Origin: Catenovulum agarivorans DS-2
GTDB taxonomy: Bacteria > Pseudomonadota > Gammaproteobacteria > Enterobacterales > Alteromonadaceae
Direction of reading: 5' to 3'
Assembly: GCF_000568405.1 (NCBI RefSeq)
Contig: NZ_ARZY01000046.1
Coordinates: forward strand, 1-36,422
DNA: 36,422 nt
The notes below the pieces were generated by a model. It was not told the DNA's origin. It searched no databases and worked only from the letters and a program-made list of their open reading frames with translations. Shown piece by piece: positions 1-9,185 of the stretch. Numbering within the stretch: position 1 is the first letter of the stretch; every line of letters starts with the position of its first letter. The position numbers and the translations under genes were made by a program.

Positions 1-2
1 CT

Positions 3-554
3 ATTCGAGCCGAGTTAGCCGCAGAAGCAGAAAAAGTCGGTTGGCAAGCTATGCATCAGCAACTTGCCGAGATCGATCCGGTTGCAGCTGAGCGTATTCA
101 CCCAAACGATCCACAAAGGATTAATCGCGCACTTGAGGTATTTCGTATTAGTGGTAAAACCATGACAGAGTTAACTGCTGATAAGGGGGACGCATTTGGG
201 TATAAAGTGACCCAGTTTGCAATAGCGCCGAAAAGTCGTGAAGCTTTGCATCAGCGCATTGAACAGCGTTTCAAGTTAATGTTACAACAAGGTTTTGAAC
301 AAGAAGTTAGAAAATTGTTTGAACGAGGTGATCTACATGAAGATTTACCCTCTATACGTTGTGTAGGGTACAGACAAATGTGGGATTATCTTGCAAAAAA
401 AATAGAATATGATGAAATGGTATTCCGTGGCACAGTCGCTACGCGTCAATTGGCAAAACGGCAGATGACGTGGCTACGTGGTTGGCCACAGATAAACTGG
501 TTAGACAGTGAACAATCAGGGTTGATAGAAAAAACAATTTCGTTAATTAATTGA
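3..554 (+). CDS. miaA: tRNA dimethylallyltransferase MiaA (C-terminal part, 5' end outside window)
   Basis: MiaA transfers a dimethylallyl group to N6 of A37 in tRNAs reading UNN codons. The reading frame is open from base 3, so about 183 residues of a protein usually near 310 residues are present. The missing part holds the P-loop. Visible features are the [14 protein letters not shown] segment typical of the family, a [11 protein letters not shown] segment, and a [10 protein letters not shown] segment near the C-terminus that is strongly conserved in MiaA. The ATG at 51 is internal. hfq follows after about 70 bases, the usual order in gammaproteobacteria (miaA-hfq-hflX-hflKC). No terminator is seen between miaA and hfq, so readthrough is likely. 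Confidence 0.95.
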   Translation: MRAELAAEAEKVGWQAMHQQLAEIDPVAAERIHPNDPQRINRALEVFRISGKTMTELTADKGDAFGYKVTQFAIAPKSREALHQRIEQRFKLMLQQGFEQEVRKLFERGDLHEDLPSIRCVGYRQMWDYLAKKIEYDEMVFRGTVATRQLAKRQMTWLRGWPQINWLDSEQSGLIEKTISLIN

Positions 555-623
555 AATAGCGCTAGTTTAGTACTAAGTTAAACATTAAAATGCTATTAAT
601 AATAAAATAATAAGGAGCCGAAC

Positions 624-881
624 ATGGCCAAAGGACAATCATTACAAGACCCGTTTTTAAATGCGTTAAGAAGAGAAAGAATTCCAGTATCAATTTACTT
701 GGTAAATGGGATCAAATTACAAGGGCAAGTCGAATCTTTTGATCAGTTTGTTATCTTGCTAAAAAATACAGTTAGCCAGATGGTTTATAAACACGCGATC
801 TCGACTGTGGTACCTGCGCGTCCATTCCAGACTAATCCAAATGCACAAGCGAATTTTAATAACGAATCAGAAGTTGAATAA
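624..881 (+). CDS. hfq: RNA chaperone Hfq
   Basis: Hfq is a hexameric Sm-like protein that pairs small RNAs with mRNAs. The 85-residue protein starts [20 protein letters not shown] and contains both Sm motifs: the [20 protein letters not shown] region and the YKHAIS segment that forms the proximal RNA-binding site. The C-terminal tail is only about 18 residues, rich in Asn and acidic residues, and shorter than the E. coli tail (102 residues in total). A GGAG Shine-Dalgarno sits about 8 bases before the ATG. hflX follows 26 bases later, so the two are probably co-transcribed. Confidence 0.98.
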   Translation: MAKGQSLQDPFLNALRRERIPVSIYLVNGIKLQGQVESFDQFVILLKNTVSQMVYKHAISTVVPARPFQTNPNAQANFNNESEVE

Positions 882-907
882 TATTGCGATAACAAGAGGG
901 CTTTTGC

Positions 908-2194
908 TTGTTTGATAGATATAAAGCAGGCGATCAGGCCATCTTAGTACATGTTGATTTAGACGACGAAGTCGCAAGAGAAGATTTAGAAGAACTCAAG
1001 TTGTTAGCCTCATCTGCTGGAGTGAATACTCTAGCTGTGGTGACGGCCGCGCGTTCTAAACCTGATCCCAAATTTTTTGTCGGCAGTGGTAAAGCTGAAG
1101 AAATTCAGCAAGCTGTCGTGGCTTTAGAAGCCAACGTGGTTATATTTAACCACGCATTAAGCCCTTCACAAGAGAAAAGTCTAGAGGCTTTAGTGAAGTG
1201 CCGCGTGTTAGATCGTACAACGCTCATCTTAGATATTTTTGCCCAACGCGCTCGTACTCACGAGGGTAATTTGCAAGTTGAGCTCGCGCAGTTGAAACAT
1301 ATTTCAACACGATTAGTGCGAGGTTGGACTCACTTAGAGCGGCAAAAAGGTGGTATCGGTTTACGCGGACCAGGTGAAACTCAGCTTGAAACCGACCGAC
1401 GCTTAATTCGTGGGCGAATTAAGAACATCGAAAAGCGGTTAGAGAAAGTCGCCAAACAACGGGACCAAGGCAGAAGAGCGCGTAAACGTTCGGCATTGCC
1501 AACTATCTCTTTGGTTGGTTATACAAATGCGGGTAAATCTACTCTGTTTAATCGCTTAACCGAATCCGACGTTTATGCCGCTGACCAATTGTTTGCAACA
1601 CTCGACCCTACACTGCGCAAAATCACTTTAGAAGAGGTGGGAGACAGTATTTTAGCGGATACGGTTGGTTTTATTCGACATCTCCCCCATGATCTAGTAG
1701 CAGCATTTAAAGCAACTTTGCAAGAAACGCGTGACGCTGATATTCAATTACATGTGATTGACGCAGCGGACGAGCGCCGAGCGGAAAATATCGGCGCAGT
1801 TAACAAAGTGCTTGAAGAAATTGAAGCAGACGACATCAGTCAAATACTGGTTTATAACAAAATTGACCAACTTGAAGAAGTTCGTCCGCACATTGACCGA
1901 GACGATGAAGGGCGTGTCGTACGTGTATGGTTGTCGGCACGCACAGGTGAAGGTTGTGAATTATTACTGCAAGCGCTAACGGAACAGTTAGCACGCAGTA
2001 TGGTTGAATACAAACTGGCAATTCCACCAGCAGAGCAGCAATGGCGAGGTGTGTTTTATCAGCTTGATTGTATTGTAGAAGAATCTTATAGCGAATTAGG
2101 TGATTGGTTAGTTGATGTAAAAATGTCGAGTGAAGATTGGAATCGCTTGAACAAAACTCATCAACGCCAGTTAGAACATTTTATTATTCATTAG
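908..2194 (+). CDS. hflX: ribosome-associated GTPase HflX, TTG start
   Basis: HflX is a GTPase that binds the 50S subunit and splits stalled or hibernating ribosomes. The protein is 428 residues, normal for the family. The start is the TTG at 908: the product then begins MFDRY like E. coli HflX, and AAGAGGG lies just upstream. An N-terminal HflX domain includes HALSPSQEKSLE and the glycine-rich GGIGLRGPGETQLETDRR segment. The G domain follows, with G1 GYTNAGKST, a DTVGFIRHLPHDLVAAF segment (G3) and NKID (G4). It sits between hfq and hflK; hflK starts 12 bases after its stop, so translation is probably coupled. Confidence 0.97.
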   Translation: MFDRYKAGDQAILVHVDLDDEVAREDLEELKLLASSAGVNTLAVVTAARSKPDPKFFVGSGKAEEIQQAVVALEANVVIFNHALSPSQEKSLEALVKCRVLDRTTLILDIFAQRARTHEGNLQVELAQLKHISTRLVRGWTHLERQKGGIGLRGPGETQLETDRRLIRGRIKNIEKRLEKVAKQRDQGRRARKRSALPTISLVGYTNAGKSTLFNRLTESDVYAADQLFATLDPTLRKITLEEVGDSILADTVGFIRHLPHDLVAAFKATLQETRDADIQLHVIDAADERRAENIGAVNKVLEEIEADDISQILVYNKIDQLEEVRPHIDRDDEGRVVRVWLSARTGEGCELLLQALTEQLARSMVEYKLAIPPAEQQWRGVFYQLDCIVEESYSELGDWLVDVKMSSEDWNRLNKTHQRQLEHFIIH

Positions 2195-2206
2195 TTGGAG
2201 TGCATC

Positions 2207-3385
2207 ATGGCCTGGAACGAACCGGGTAATAGTAACAATAAAGACCCGTGGGGAAATAAAGGTGGTAAAGATCAAGGTCCACCTGATCTCGATGAAATTT
2301 ATAAAGATACTATGCGTAAACTTAAAACATCTTTTGGTGGAAAAGGGGGCAACGGCTCTTCCGGAAATAACCAAGGTGGCGGCATTAGCAGCTCAGGTTT
2401 AATACTGGTCGCTGTTATTTTGTTAATGGTTTGGGCGTATTTAGGTCTATCAACAATTCGTGAAGCCGAACGTGGTGTTGTATTGCGTTTCGGCCAATTT
2501 CACAGCATTATCGAGCCTGGTTTACAATGGCAACCAGCGTTTATTGATAAAGTGATTGCGGTAAACGTTGAAAGTGTTGCGTCATTGACCTCAAGCGGCA
2601 AAATGCTAACCAAAGACGAAAACGTTGTTATCGTCGAAATGGAAGTTCAATACCGCATAGAAAACCCTCGCCAATTCTTATTTAGCGTTACTGAACCAGT
2701 CTATAGTTTGCGTCAAGCAACTGATGCTGCATTGCGCTATGTCGTGGGCCATTCAACTATGAACAATGTGTTGACCACAGGCCGTGAAGAAGTGCGCCAA
2801 CAGACTTGGCAATTGCTTGAAGAAACCATTGTTCGTTATAACTTAGGTATTCAAGTTGTTGACGTTAACTTCTTACCAGCACGTCCTCCAGAGCAAGTTA
2901 AACCAGCTTTCGATGACGCAATTGCTGCGCAAGAAGATGAAAATCGTTATATTCAAGAAGCGCAAGCTTATGCAAAAGCACGTGAACCACAAGCTCGTGG
3001 TGTTGTGCGTCGTATGGAAGAAGAAGCAAAAGCTTATAAACAGCGTGTGATTTTAGAAGCACGAGGTGAAGTAGCGCGCTTTGAAAAGTTACTACCAGAA
3101 TACGAAGCTGCGCCAGAGGTAACACGTGACCGTTTGTATTTAGATGCAATGGAACAAGTGTATTCGAATACAACCAAAGTTGTTTTAGACTCAGAAGGCA
3201 GTGGCAACATGATTTATTTGCCATTGGACAAAATTTTGCAGCAACAGCAAAATAATAAACAACAGCAAGATGAAAATGCGGCCGCTAGCGCAGGGCAGTA
3301 TTCACCACCTGTAAATTCGTCTTCTCGTAGTTCAAGCCAATCAACTGGCTTGCGTGAATCCAGTCGTTATTCAGGAGGCCGTTAA
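2207..3385 (+). CDS. hflK: FtsH protease modulator HflK
   Basis: HflK is a bitopic inner-membrane SPFH/prohibitin-family protein that, with HflC, forms a large complex around the FtsH protease. The chosen start is the ATG at 2207 (MAWNEPGN, DPWG close behind, as in relatives). An in-frame TTG at 2195 is part of the GGAG ribosome-binding region and is not used as the start. The 392-residue product has a Gly/Asn-rich cytoplasmic N-terminus, a membrane segment at about residues 61-78, then the SPFH domain beginning at EAERGVVLRFGQF. The C-terminus is a low-complexity Gln/Asn- and Ser-rich tail. hflC begins 1 base after the stop. Confidence 0.97.
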   Translation: MAWNEPGNSNNKDPWGNKGGKDQGPPDLDEIYKDTMRKLKTSFGGKGGNGSSGNNQGGGISSSGLILVAVILLMVWAYLGLSTIREAERGVVLRFGQFHSIIEPGLQWQPAFIDKVIAVNVESVASLTSSGKMLTKDENVVIVEMEVQYRIENPRQFLFSVTEPVYSLRQATDAALRYVVGHSTMNNVLTTGREEVRQQTWQLLEETIVRYNLGIQVVDVNFLPARPPEQVKPAFDDAIAAQEDENRYIQEAQAYAKAREPQARGVVRRMEEEAKAYKQRVILEARGEVARFEKLLPEYEAAPEVTRDRLYLDAMEQVYSNTTKVVLDSEGSGNMIYLPLDKILQQQQNNKQQQDENAAASAGQYSPPVNSSSRSSSQSTGLRESSRYSGGR

Positions 3386-3386
3386 T

Positions 3387-4259
3387 ATGAAAAATCTCAT
3401 TATCGGTACAGCGTTAATTATATTCGTTTTGGTTTATTCATCACTGTTTGTTATTTCTGAAGGTCAACGAGGTATCGTTATTCAGTTTGGTAAAGTTAAA
3501 CGTGACAGCCAAAATACCACAGTTGTTCATGAGCCTGGTTTACACTTTAAAATCCCATTGATTGAAAAAGTGCGTATTTTAGATGCACGTATTCAAACCT
3601 TGGATGGTGAAGCAGATCGTTTTGTAACATCAGAGAAAAAAGACTTAATTGTTGATTCTTATGTTAAGTGGCGAATTCAAGACTTTGAAACTTATTATCT
3701 AAAAACCAGTGGCATTAAATCGAATGCTGAAGGTTTATTAGATCGTAAATTCAGCAATGGTTTACGCAGCCAGATTGGTTCACGCACAATTGCCGAAATT
3801 GTATCAGGCGAACGTGATGAACTGATGGACAAGGCACTATTTGCAATGCAAGAAAGTGCCTCTGAGTTAGGTATTGAAGTGGTTGATGTACGAGTTAAGA
3901 AAATAAACTTGCCTGAAGAAGTGAGTAGCTTTATCTACGACCGTATGCGTGCAGAGCGTAATGCGGTAGCTGCTGAGCACAGATCACAAGGTAAAGAGCA
4001 AGCTGAATTCATTAAAGCCGACATCGATGCCCGTATTACCATTATGGTAGCAGACGCTGAGCGTAAGTTACGCGCGGTAAAAGGTGAGGGTGATGCAGAA
4101 GCGGCTCGTATATATGCAGATGCGTATAACCAAAACCCTGAATTCTTCTCATTTTTGCGTAGTTTAGATGCTTATAAACAAAGCTTTAACAGTAAAAATG
4201 ATGTGATGCTAGTTAAGCCAGATGGCGACTTCTTTAAATACATGAACAACGCCAAATAA
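3387..4259 (+). CDS. hflC: FtsH protease modulator HflC
   Basis: HflC is the SPFH partner of HflK in the FtsH regulatory complex on the periplasmic face of the inner membrane. The 290-residue protein begins MKNLIIGTAL at 3387. A strong AGGAGG at 3373-3378 lies inside the end of hflK, and this decides against an in-frame upstream start at 3354. It has an N-terminal membrane helix (about residues 3-22), the SPFH core starting SEGQRGIVIQFGKV, and a long charged helix around residues 185-240 (RMRAERNAVAAEHRSQG). It is shorter than E. coli HflC (334 residues). A Rho-independent terminator follows. Confidence 0.97.
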   Translation: MKNLIIGTALIIFVLVYSSLFVISEGQRGIVIQFGKVKRDSQNTTVVHEPGLHFKIPLIEKVRILDARIQTLDGEADRFVTSEKKDLIVDSYVKWRIQDFETYYLKTSGIKSNAEGLLDRKFSNGLRSQIGSRTIAEIVSGERDELMDKALFAMQESASELGIEVVDVRVKKINLPEEVSSFIYDRMRAERNAVAAEHRSQGKEQAEFIKADIDARITIMVADAERKLRAVKGEGDAEAARIYADAYNQNPEFFSFLRSLDAYKQSFNSKNDVMLVKPDGDFFKYMNNAK

Positions 4260-4290
4260 TCAGCAGCGTTAGCTAGCTGAATTGATTCTA

Positions 4291-4315
4291 AAAAGCTGCC
4301 TCGTGCAGCTTTTTT
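4291..4315 (+). terminator. Rho-independent terminator after hflC
   Basis: A 9-bp stem, AAAAGCTGC (4291-4299) pairing with GCAGCTTTT (4305-4313), closes a 5-base loop and runs into a T tract. It lies about 30 bases after the hflC stop and should end the hfq-hflX-hflK-hflC transcript. Confidence 0.85.
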
Positions 4316-4348
4316 GTTTTTATACTCTTATTTCCTACTGATTTAAGC

Positions 4349-4354
4349 TAAAAT
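4349..4354 (+). promoter_or_regulatory. possible -10 element (TAAAAT) for the radical SAM gene
   Basis: TAAAAT at 4349-4354 is followed by the GC-rich run ACGCGC and lies about 30 bases before the start codon at 4386. No good -35 is seen; TCTTAT at 4326-4331 is the 17-bp-spaced hexamer. The arrangement resembles the better promoters before purA and rpsF. Confidence 0.35.
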
Positions 4355-4385
4355 ACGCGCTGATTTTGTGTAGTTAAGAACAGAT

Positions 4386-6008
4386 ATGACCGAGCAAGCC
4401 GCCGACTCAGCAATGGCTATTAGCCAAATAAATTTAGCCGATAGTAAACAAGCTAGTTCACTAGCGAAAGCGAATGAGCCCAACCAAACTAAGATTATAT
4501 TAGCAACCATCAATGCCAAATATATTCATGCGAGCTTAGGCTTGCGTTATTTGTATGCAAATATGCAAGAGTTACAAGCAAGCTGTGAAATCAAAGAGTT
4601 TGTCATCCAAAATCGGCCGATTGATATTGTTGAACAAATTCTACAATCTAAACCGCGTATTGTTGGATTTGGTGTCTATATTTGGAATATTGTTGAAACA
4701 ACCAATGTGGTGAGTTTATTAAAAGTGATAGCACCCGAGGTTAAGGTTGTATTGGGTGGCCCTGAAGTCAGTTATGAAACTGAGCAGCAAGCAATCACAC
4801 AACTGGCTGATTATGTATTGACTGGTGCGGCAGATTTAAGCTTCTATCGTTTATGTAGTGATTTATTAAATGATACGCCACCTGAACAGAAAATTTTAAA
4901 GTCGAAACCTGTCGAGCTGAGTGAATTACAGTTACCTTACCAATATTATAGCGACGAAGACCTTAAAAATCGTTTACTTTATGTTGAAGCGTCTCGTGGC
5001 TGCCCATTTAAATGTGAGTTCTGTTTATCGTCGCTTGATACTGCATCTAACCCATTTGAATTGGACACTTTCCTCGAACAAATGGATATTTTGTATCAAA
5101 GAGGGGCAAGAAACTTTAAGTTTATTGACCGAACCTTTAATTTGAACATCAATACTTCAATTAAAATAATGCAGTTTTTCTTAGATAGGATGACGGAGGA
5201 TTTATACCTGCATTTTGAAGTTGTGCCAGATCATTTACCACGCAAGTTAAAAGAATTTTTAGCGCAATTCCCTGAAGATAGTTTGCAATTTGAAGTGGGC
5301 ATTCAAACCTTTGAGCCGCAAGTACAAGCGAATATTAGTCGTAAACAAAATAACAATAAATCGAAAGACAATCTTAAATGGTTGCGTGAAAATACCAGTG
5401 CACATATTCATGCTGATTTAATATTTGGTTTGCCTGGTGAAACGCTTGAGTCATTCCGTGATAGCTTTAATGAATTGTATGCTTGCAACCCGCAAGAAAT
5501 TCAGTTGGGCATTTTAAAACGCCTTAAAGGCAGCCCGATTATCCGCCATACCGACAGTTTTGATTTAAGGTTTAGTCCGCTGCCACCGTTTAATATTTTA
5601 AGCACAGATCGCGTTGACTTTGCAACAATGCAGTTGGTTAATCGTTTTGCCCGTTATTGGGATATGCTAGGGAACTCAGGTCGATTTAAGTTTACCTTAC
5701 CTCAATTACTCTCAGGTGATCCGTTTGACGATTTTATGATGTTGACTAATTGGTTATATGAAAAAACTGGTCAAACACACCAAATCAACTTAAAACGTTT
5801 GTTCGAATTGTTGGCTCAAGCGACCGAAGCGCTATTTCCTGCTCGATATGCGACTGTGCTTGAAGCGCTTGAACAAGATTACAATGCATCTAAGCTTAAA
5901 AGCGTGTTTGCAACCCTCAAGCTATCTGCCAAAGAACAGCCGCAAACGAATAACCAGCCAGCACAAGCAAAGCTTTTACAACGTCAGCAAAGACATAAAG
6001 CTAGCTAA
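4386..6008 (+). CDS. B12-binding domain radical SAM protein (DUF4080-like C-terminus)
   Basis: This is a 540-residue radical SAM enzyme of unknown substrate. After a low-complexity N-terminus (about 35 residues) comes a cobalamin-binding-type domain (about 36-170: TKIILATINAKYIHASLGLRYL, and a VVLGGPEVSYE strand-loop). The radical SAM barrel contains the cluster motif C206-PFK-C210-EF-C213, with later SAM-domain segments FEVGIQTF and HADLIFGLPGET. The C-terminal part looks like the family domain called DUF4080. The [4Fe-4S]/SAM chemistry is well supported by the CxxxCxxC motif; the substrate is not known to me. The start is uncertain: no strong ribosome site precedes 4386, and homologues may begin nearer residue 35. 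Its own promoter is suggested by the terminator just upstream. Confidence 0.85.
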   Translation: MTEQAADSAMAISQINLADSKQASSLAKANEPNQTKIILATINAKYIHASLGLRYLYANMQELQASCEIKEFVIQNRPIDIVEQILQSKPRIVGFGVYIWNIVETTNVVSLLKVIAPEVKVVLGGPEVSYETEQQAITQLADYVLTGAADLSFYRLCSDLLNDTPPEQKILKSKPVELSELQLPYQYYSDEDLKNRLLYVEASRGCPFKCEFCLSSLDTASNPFELDTFLEQMDILYQRGARNFKFIDRTFNLNINTSIKIMQFFLDRMTEDLYLHFEVVPDHLPRKLKEFLAQFPEDSLQFEVGIQTFEPQVQANISRKQNNNKSKDNLKWLRENTSAHIHADLIFGLPGETLESFRDSFNELYACNPQEIQLGILKRLKGSPIIRHTDSFDLRFSPLPPFNILSTDRVDFATMQLVNRFARYWDMLGNSGRFKFTLPQLLSGDPFDDFMMLTNWLYEKTGQTHQINLKRLFELLAQATEALFPARYATVLEALEQDYNASKLKSVFATLKLSAKEQPQTNNQPAQAKLLQRQQRHKAS

Positions 6009-6031
6009 TTTGAGTAAATAGGAGGAGGAAA

Positions 6032-6208
6032 GTGGATTGGATTAAGATAATTGCCTTGGTTTTAATTATTGAGGGAATAGGACCATTTTTATTCCCAAAC
6101 AAATGGCGTAACTATCTAATTCAAATGGCACAAATGCCTGCACAGCAAATGCGTATAATTGGTGGTTTTTTGTTACTAATTGGTACTATTATTCTGTGGC
6201 TAAATTAA
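6032..6208 (+). CDS. YjeT-like DUF2065 small inner-membrane protein
   Basis: A 58-residue gene with a GTG start at 6032, preceded by an excellent GGAGGAGG (6021-6028). The product (MDWIKIIALVLIIEGIGPFL...) has two hydrophobic helices (about residues 4-17 and 41-56). They flank a short basic/polar loop with FPNKWRNYL and a QMAQMPAQQMRIIGG segment. This matches the pattern of E. coli YjeT (EGLGP, then a GG-containing second helix), a DUF2065 protein that also lies between hflC and purA, so order supports the call. Its function is unknown. It begins 23 bases after the radical SAM stop and may be co-transcribed with it. Confidence 0.85.
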   Translation: MDWIKIIALVLIIEGIGPFLFPNKWRNYLIQMAQMPAQQMRIIGGFLLLIGTIILWLN

Positions 6209-6233
6209 ACTTATAATTTATTCCCTTTTATTA

Positions 6234-6270
6234 ATGATTTTACTGGCGCAAATTGGTAGAATCCGCGCCC
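6234..6270 (+). promoter_or_regulatory. purA promoter with GC-rich discriminator
   Basis: TAGAAT at 6257-6262 is a good -10. A weak -35 (ATGATT, 6234-6239) lies 17 bp upstream. The -10 is followed directly by CCGCGCCC, so the region to the likely transcription start is almost all G and C, the hallmark of promoters repressed by ppGpp. The leader would be about 25 bases. Confidence 0.55.
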
Positions 6271-6286
6271 TGCTTTTATGAAATGA

Positions 6287-7591
<1,305 letters not shown>

Positions 7592-7620
7592 ATAGTACAT
7601 AGCTAAAAGCAGCATTTTAG

Positions 7621-7643
7621 AAACCGGCCTAGGCCGGTTTTTT
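7621..7643 (+). terminator. Rho-independent terminator after purA
   Basis: A perfect 20-bp palindrome AAACCGGCCTAGGCCGGTTT (7621-7640) runs into a T tract, about 30 bases after the purA stop. The outer pairs form a GC-rich stem. Confidence 0.9.
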
Positions 7644-7696
7644 GTTTGTACTGCTTAAAAGTTCATACTTGGCCGAGGTTTCACCGGAAATGTGTC

Positions 7697-7739
7697 TATA
7701 ATCATTAAATTACTTTTGTGTAGTTGGTTATTAACCAAC
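7697..7739 (+). promoter_or_regulatory. promoter -10 and 17-bp leader palindrome before the Sel1 gene
   Basis: A consensus TATAAT is at 7697-7702, with no good -35 at normal spacing. About 20 bases downstream is a perfect dyad, GTTGGTTA-T-TAACCAAC (7723-7739), which would lie in the early transcribed leader, 41 bases before the start codon. It could be an operator or an mRNA hairpin. Confidence 0.45.
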
Positions 7740-7780
7740 CAGAACTCTGGATAACTAGACTGGAATGGAGGCGCGGTCTT

Positions 7781-8542
7781 ATGAATAAAAAATATAGAGC
7801 CACTTTGCTTAGAATTGTTGCTGGATTAAGCATAATTATACTCGCTTTGGCTTTTTACAAGCATAGTTTAGAGCTCGAGCAAGAGTTAGCGCATACGCGG
7901 TTAACACATCCACAAATAAACGACTTTTACCACGCTGACTTTTCATTGTTACAACCTGTATATTGGCCAGAAGAGTTACTCGATGACCATTATAAATATG
8001 GTTTGCTTAAAGTTGTGGCAGTCACCCCTGAAAACATTGGTGTTGTTCGCAGTCGTTACACTTATTCAACTCAGCGGCATATTATTAAAGCGATTCGTGG
8101 TGATAAGTTAATTCTGCAACAGTATTTTTCCTCGCAAATGCTTTGGTTACCAAGAAATGAATTGACCAAATATTATCAGCAACAACTGCTCTATACCATA
8201 GATAGGCCAATTGAGAATCGGCATTTATATGGCGGTATTGTTGTGTTGCCAAGAGCCTCTAAACGTAAGATACGGCAACAGCAAAATGCGCAGAAACTCA
8301 ATGCACTGGCGGTTGATTACTACCGTGGTGAAGGTGGTGTGCAAGATTTCGAAAAAGCATTTGAACTCTTCACTAAAGCTGCAGAAATGGGACATAGCTA
8401 CGCACAAGTCAATTTGGCAGAAATGTATCGAGATGGTGAAGGTACAGACGAAAATATAGACAAAGCTCAATATTGGTTTGAAGTGGCCGCTGATCAGGGA
8501 AATCAGATGGCAAAACAATCTTTGAAAAAACTGCATAACTAA
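7781..8542 (+). CDS. Sel1-repeat protein with N-terminal membrane anchor
   Basis: A 253-residue protein of unknown role. The ATG at 7781 (MNKKYRATLLR) is preceded by TGGAGG at 7766-7771; the frame extends further upstream but without a better start. A single hydrophobic helix at about residues 9-25 suggests an inner-membrane anchor with the rest in the periplasm. The middle (about 26-170) matches nothing I recognise. The C-terminal 80 residues hold two Sel1-like (SLR) repeats, seen as AFELFTKAAEMGHSYAQVNLAEMYRDGEG and AQYWFEVAADQGN. Such repeats usually bind proteins. It is flanked by the purA terminator and an inverted-repeat element, so it is probably monocistronic. Confidence 0.8.
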   Translation: MNKKYRATLLRIVAGLSIIILALAFYKHSLELEQELAHTRLTHPQINDFYHADFSLLQPVYWPEELLDDHYKYGLLKVVAVTPENIGVVRSRYTYSTQRHIIKAIRGDKLILQQYFSSQMLWLPRNELTKYYQQQLLYTIDRPIENRHLYGGIVVLPRASKRKIRQQQNAQKLNALAVDYYRGEGGVQDFEKAFELFTKAAEMGHSYAQVNLAEMYRDGEGTDENIDKAQYWFEVAADQGNQMAKQSLKKLHN

Positions 8543-8588
8543 TGAGAAAATAGACAGCATTAATAGTGGGTTAAGTTTGTTGTTAAAC

Positions 8589-8696
8589 GAGTGTTAGACC
8601 ATAATTATCGCAAAACCGCCGTGAATACCTCCGTGTAGGCTTGGCTTTTTCATCCCTGAAAAAGACATTTTGCGCTAAATTATTGCTCCAACACTC
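8589..8696. repeat. 108-bp nested inverted-repeat element (MITE/REP-like)
   Basis: The outer arms are an imperfect inverted repeat of about 27-29 bp: GAGTGTT...CGCAAAA (8589-8615) against TTTTGCGC...CAACACTC (8668-8696). Inside are a small dyad around 8626-8638 (TAC...GTA) and a perfect 8-bp hairpin, CTTTTTCA-TCCC-TGAAAAAG (8645-8664). There is no coding potential. The layout fits a small non-autonomous mobile or REP-like element between two genes. No second copy is in the window, so mobility is inferred. Confidence 0.6.
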
Positions 8697-8705
8697 TTAG
8701 TCGAA

Positions 8706-8727
8706 CGGCTGAGTACTTCTCAGTCCG
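8706..8727. other. hairpin upstream of the parvulin gene
   Basis: CTGAG-TACTT-CTCAG (8709-8723), extended by CGG/CCG with a one-base bulge, forms a short stem-loop about 50 bases before the parvulin start. There is no T tract, so it is not a clear terminator. Confidence 0.35.
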
Positions 8728-8773
8728 GCACAGCTTAAAGACTCAATTACTCTAATTTACGTAGGAAAAACAA

Positions 8774-9091
8774 ATGGTTGTTTACGCAGGTAAAAAACGT
8801 TCTGGCAAATTTAATGTGGCATCGGCGCAGCATATTCTAACCCGTAATCCAAACAAAATTGCCGAAATCCAAAAACAGTTAGATAAAGGTGTCGATTTTG
8901 GCCGACTAGCACGCCAGTACTCAAATTGCCCAAGTGGTAAAAAAGGTGGTGACTTGGGCGAATTTCGTCGAGGCACTATGGTCGCTGCATTTGATGCGGC
9001 AGTCTTTAATGCTAAGGCTGGCGAAGTCGTTGGGCCGGTAAAAACTAAATTTGGATATCACTTAATAAAAGTCCATTATTTGAAGAACTAA
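8774..9091 (+). CDS. parvulin-type peptidyl-prolyl cis-trans isomerase (PpiC-like)
   Basis: A 105-residue single-domain parvulin that isomerises peptidyl-proline bonds. There is no signal peptide, so it is cytoplasmic like E. coli PpiC. Family landmarks are AQHIL near the N-terminus (active-site His), the GVDFGRLARQYSNCPSGKKGGDLGEF core, MVAAFDAAVF, and the closing FGYHLIKV with the second conserved His. It is slightly longer than E. coli PpiC (93 residues), by a basic N-terminal extension. A modest TAGGA lies about 8 bases before the ATG. It stands alone between the inverted-repeat element and the rpsF operon promoter. Confidence 0.92.
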   Translation: MVVYAGKKRSGKFNVASAQHILTRNPNKIAEIQKQLDKGVDFGRLARQYSNCPSGKKGGDLGEFRRGTMVAAFDAAVFNAKAGEVVGPVKTKFGYHLIKVHYLKN

Positions 9092-9143
9092 ACTAGAGTT
9101 CGACCTTACACTATGAGCAATATGGTTAAACGCGATAAATTGC

Positions 9144-9180
9144 TTGTCAAATAAACAATTGTCGCGTAAAATCCGCGCCC
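9144..9180 (+). promoter_or_regulatory. strong promoter of the rpsF-priB-rpsR-rplI operon
   Basis: TTGTCA (9144-9149) and TAAAAT (9167-9172) are separated by exactly 17 bp and followed at once by CCGCGCCC. This is a near-consensus sigma-70 promoter with the GC-rich discriminator typical of stringently controlled ribosomal promoters. The leader to rpsF would be about 85-90 bases. Confidence 0.8.
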
Positions 9181-9185
9181 TCTTA

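Noticed and set aside
567-576. TTAGTACTAA palindrome before hfq
   Set aside because: Ten AT-rich bases are expected by chance and no promoter geometry supports it.
3354-3386. Upstream start for hflC inside hflK
   Set aside because: The AGGAGG and the conserved MKN start at 3387 are better; the extension would put residues before the signal-anchor.
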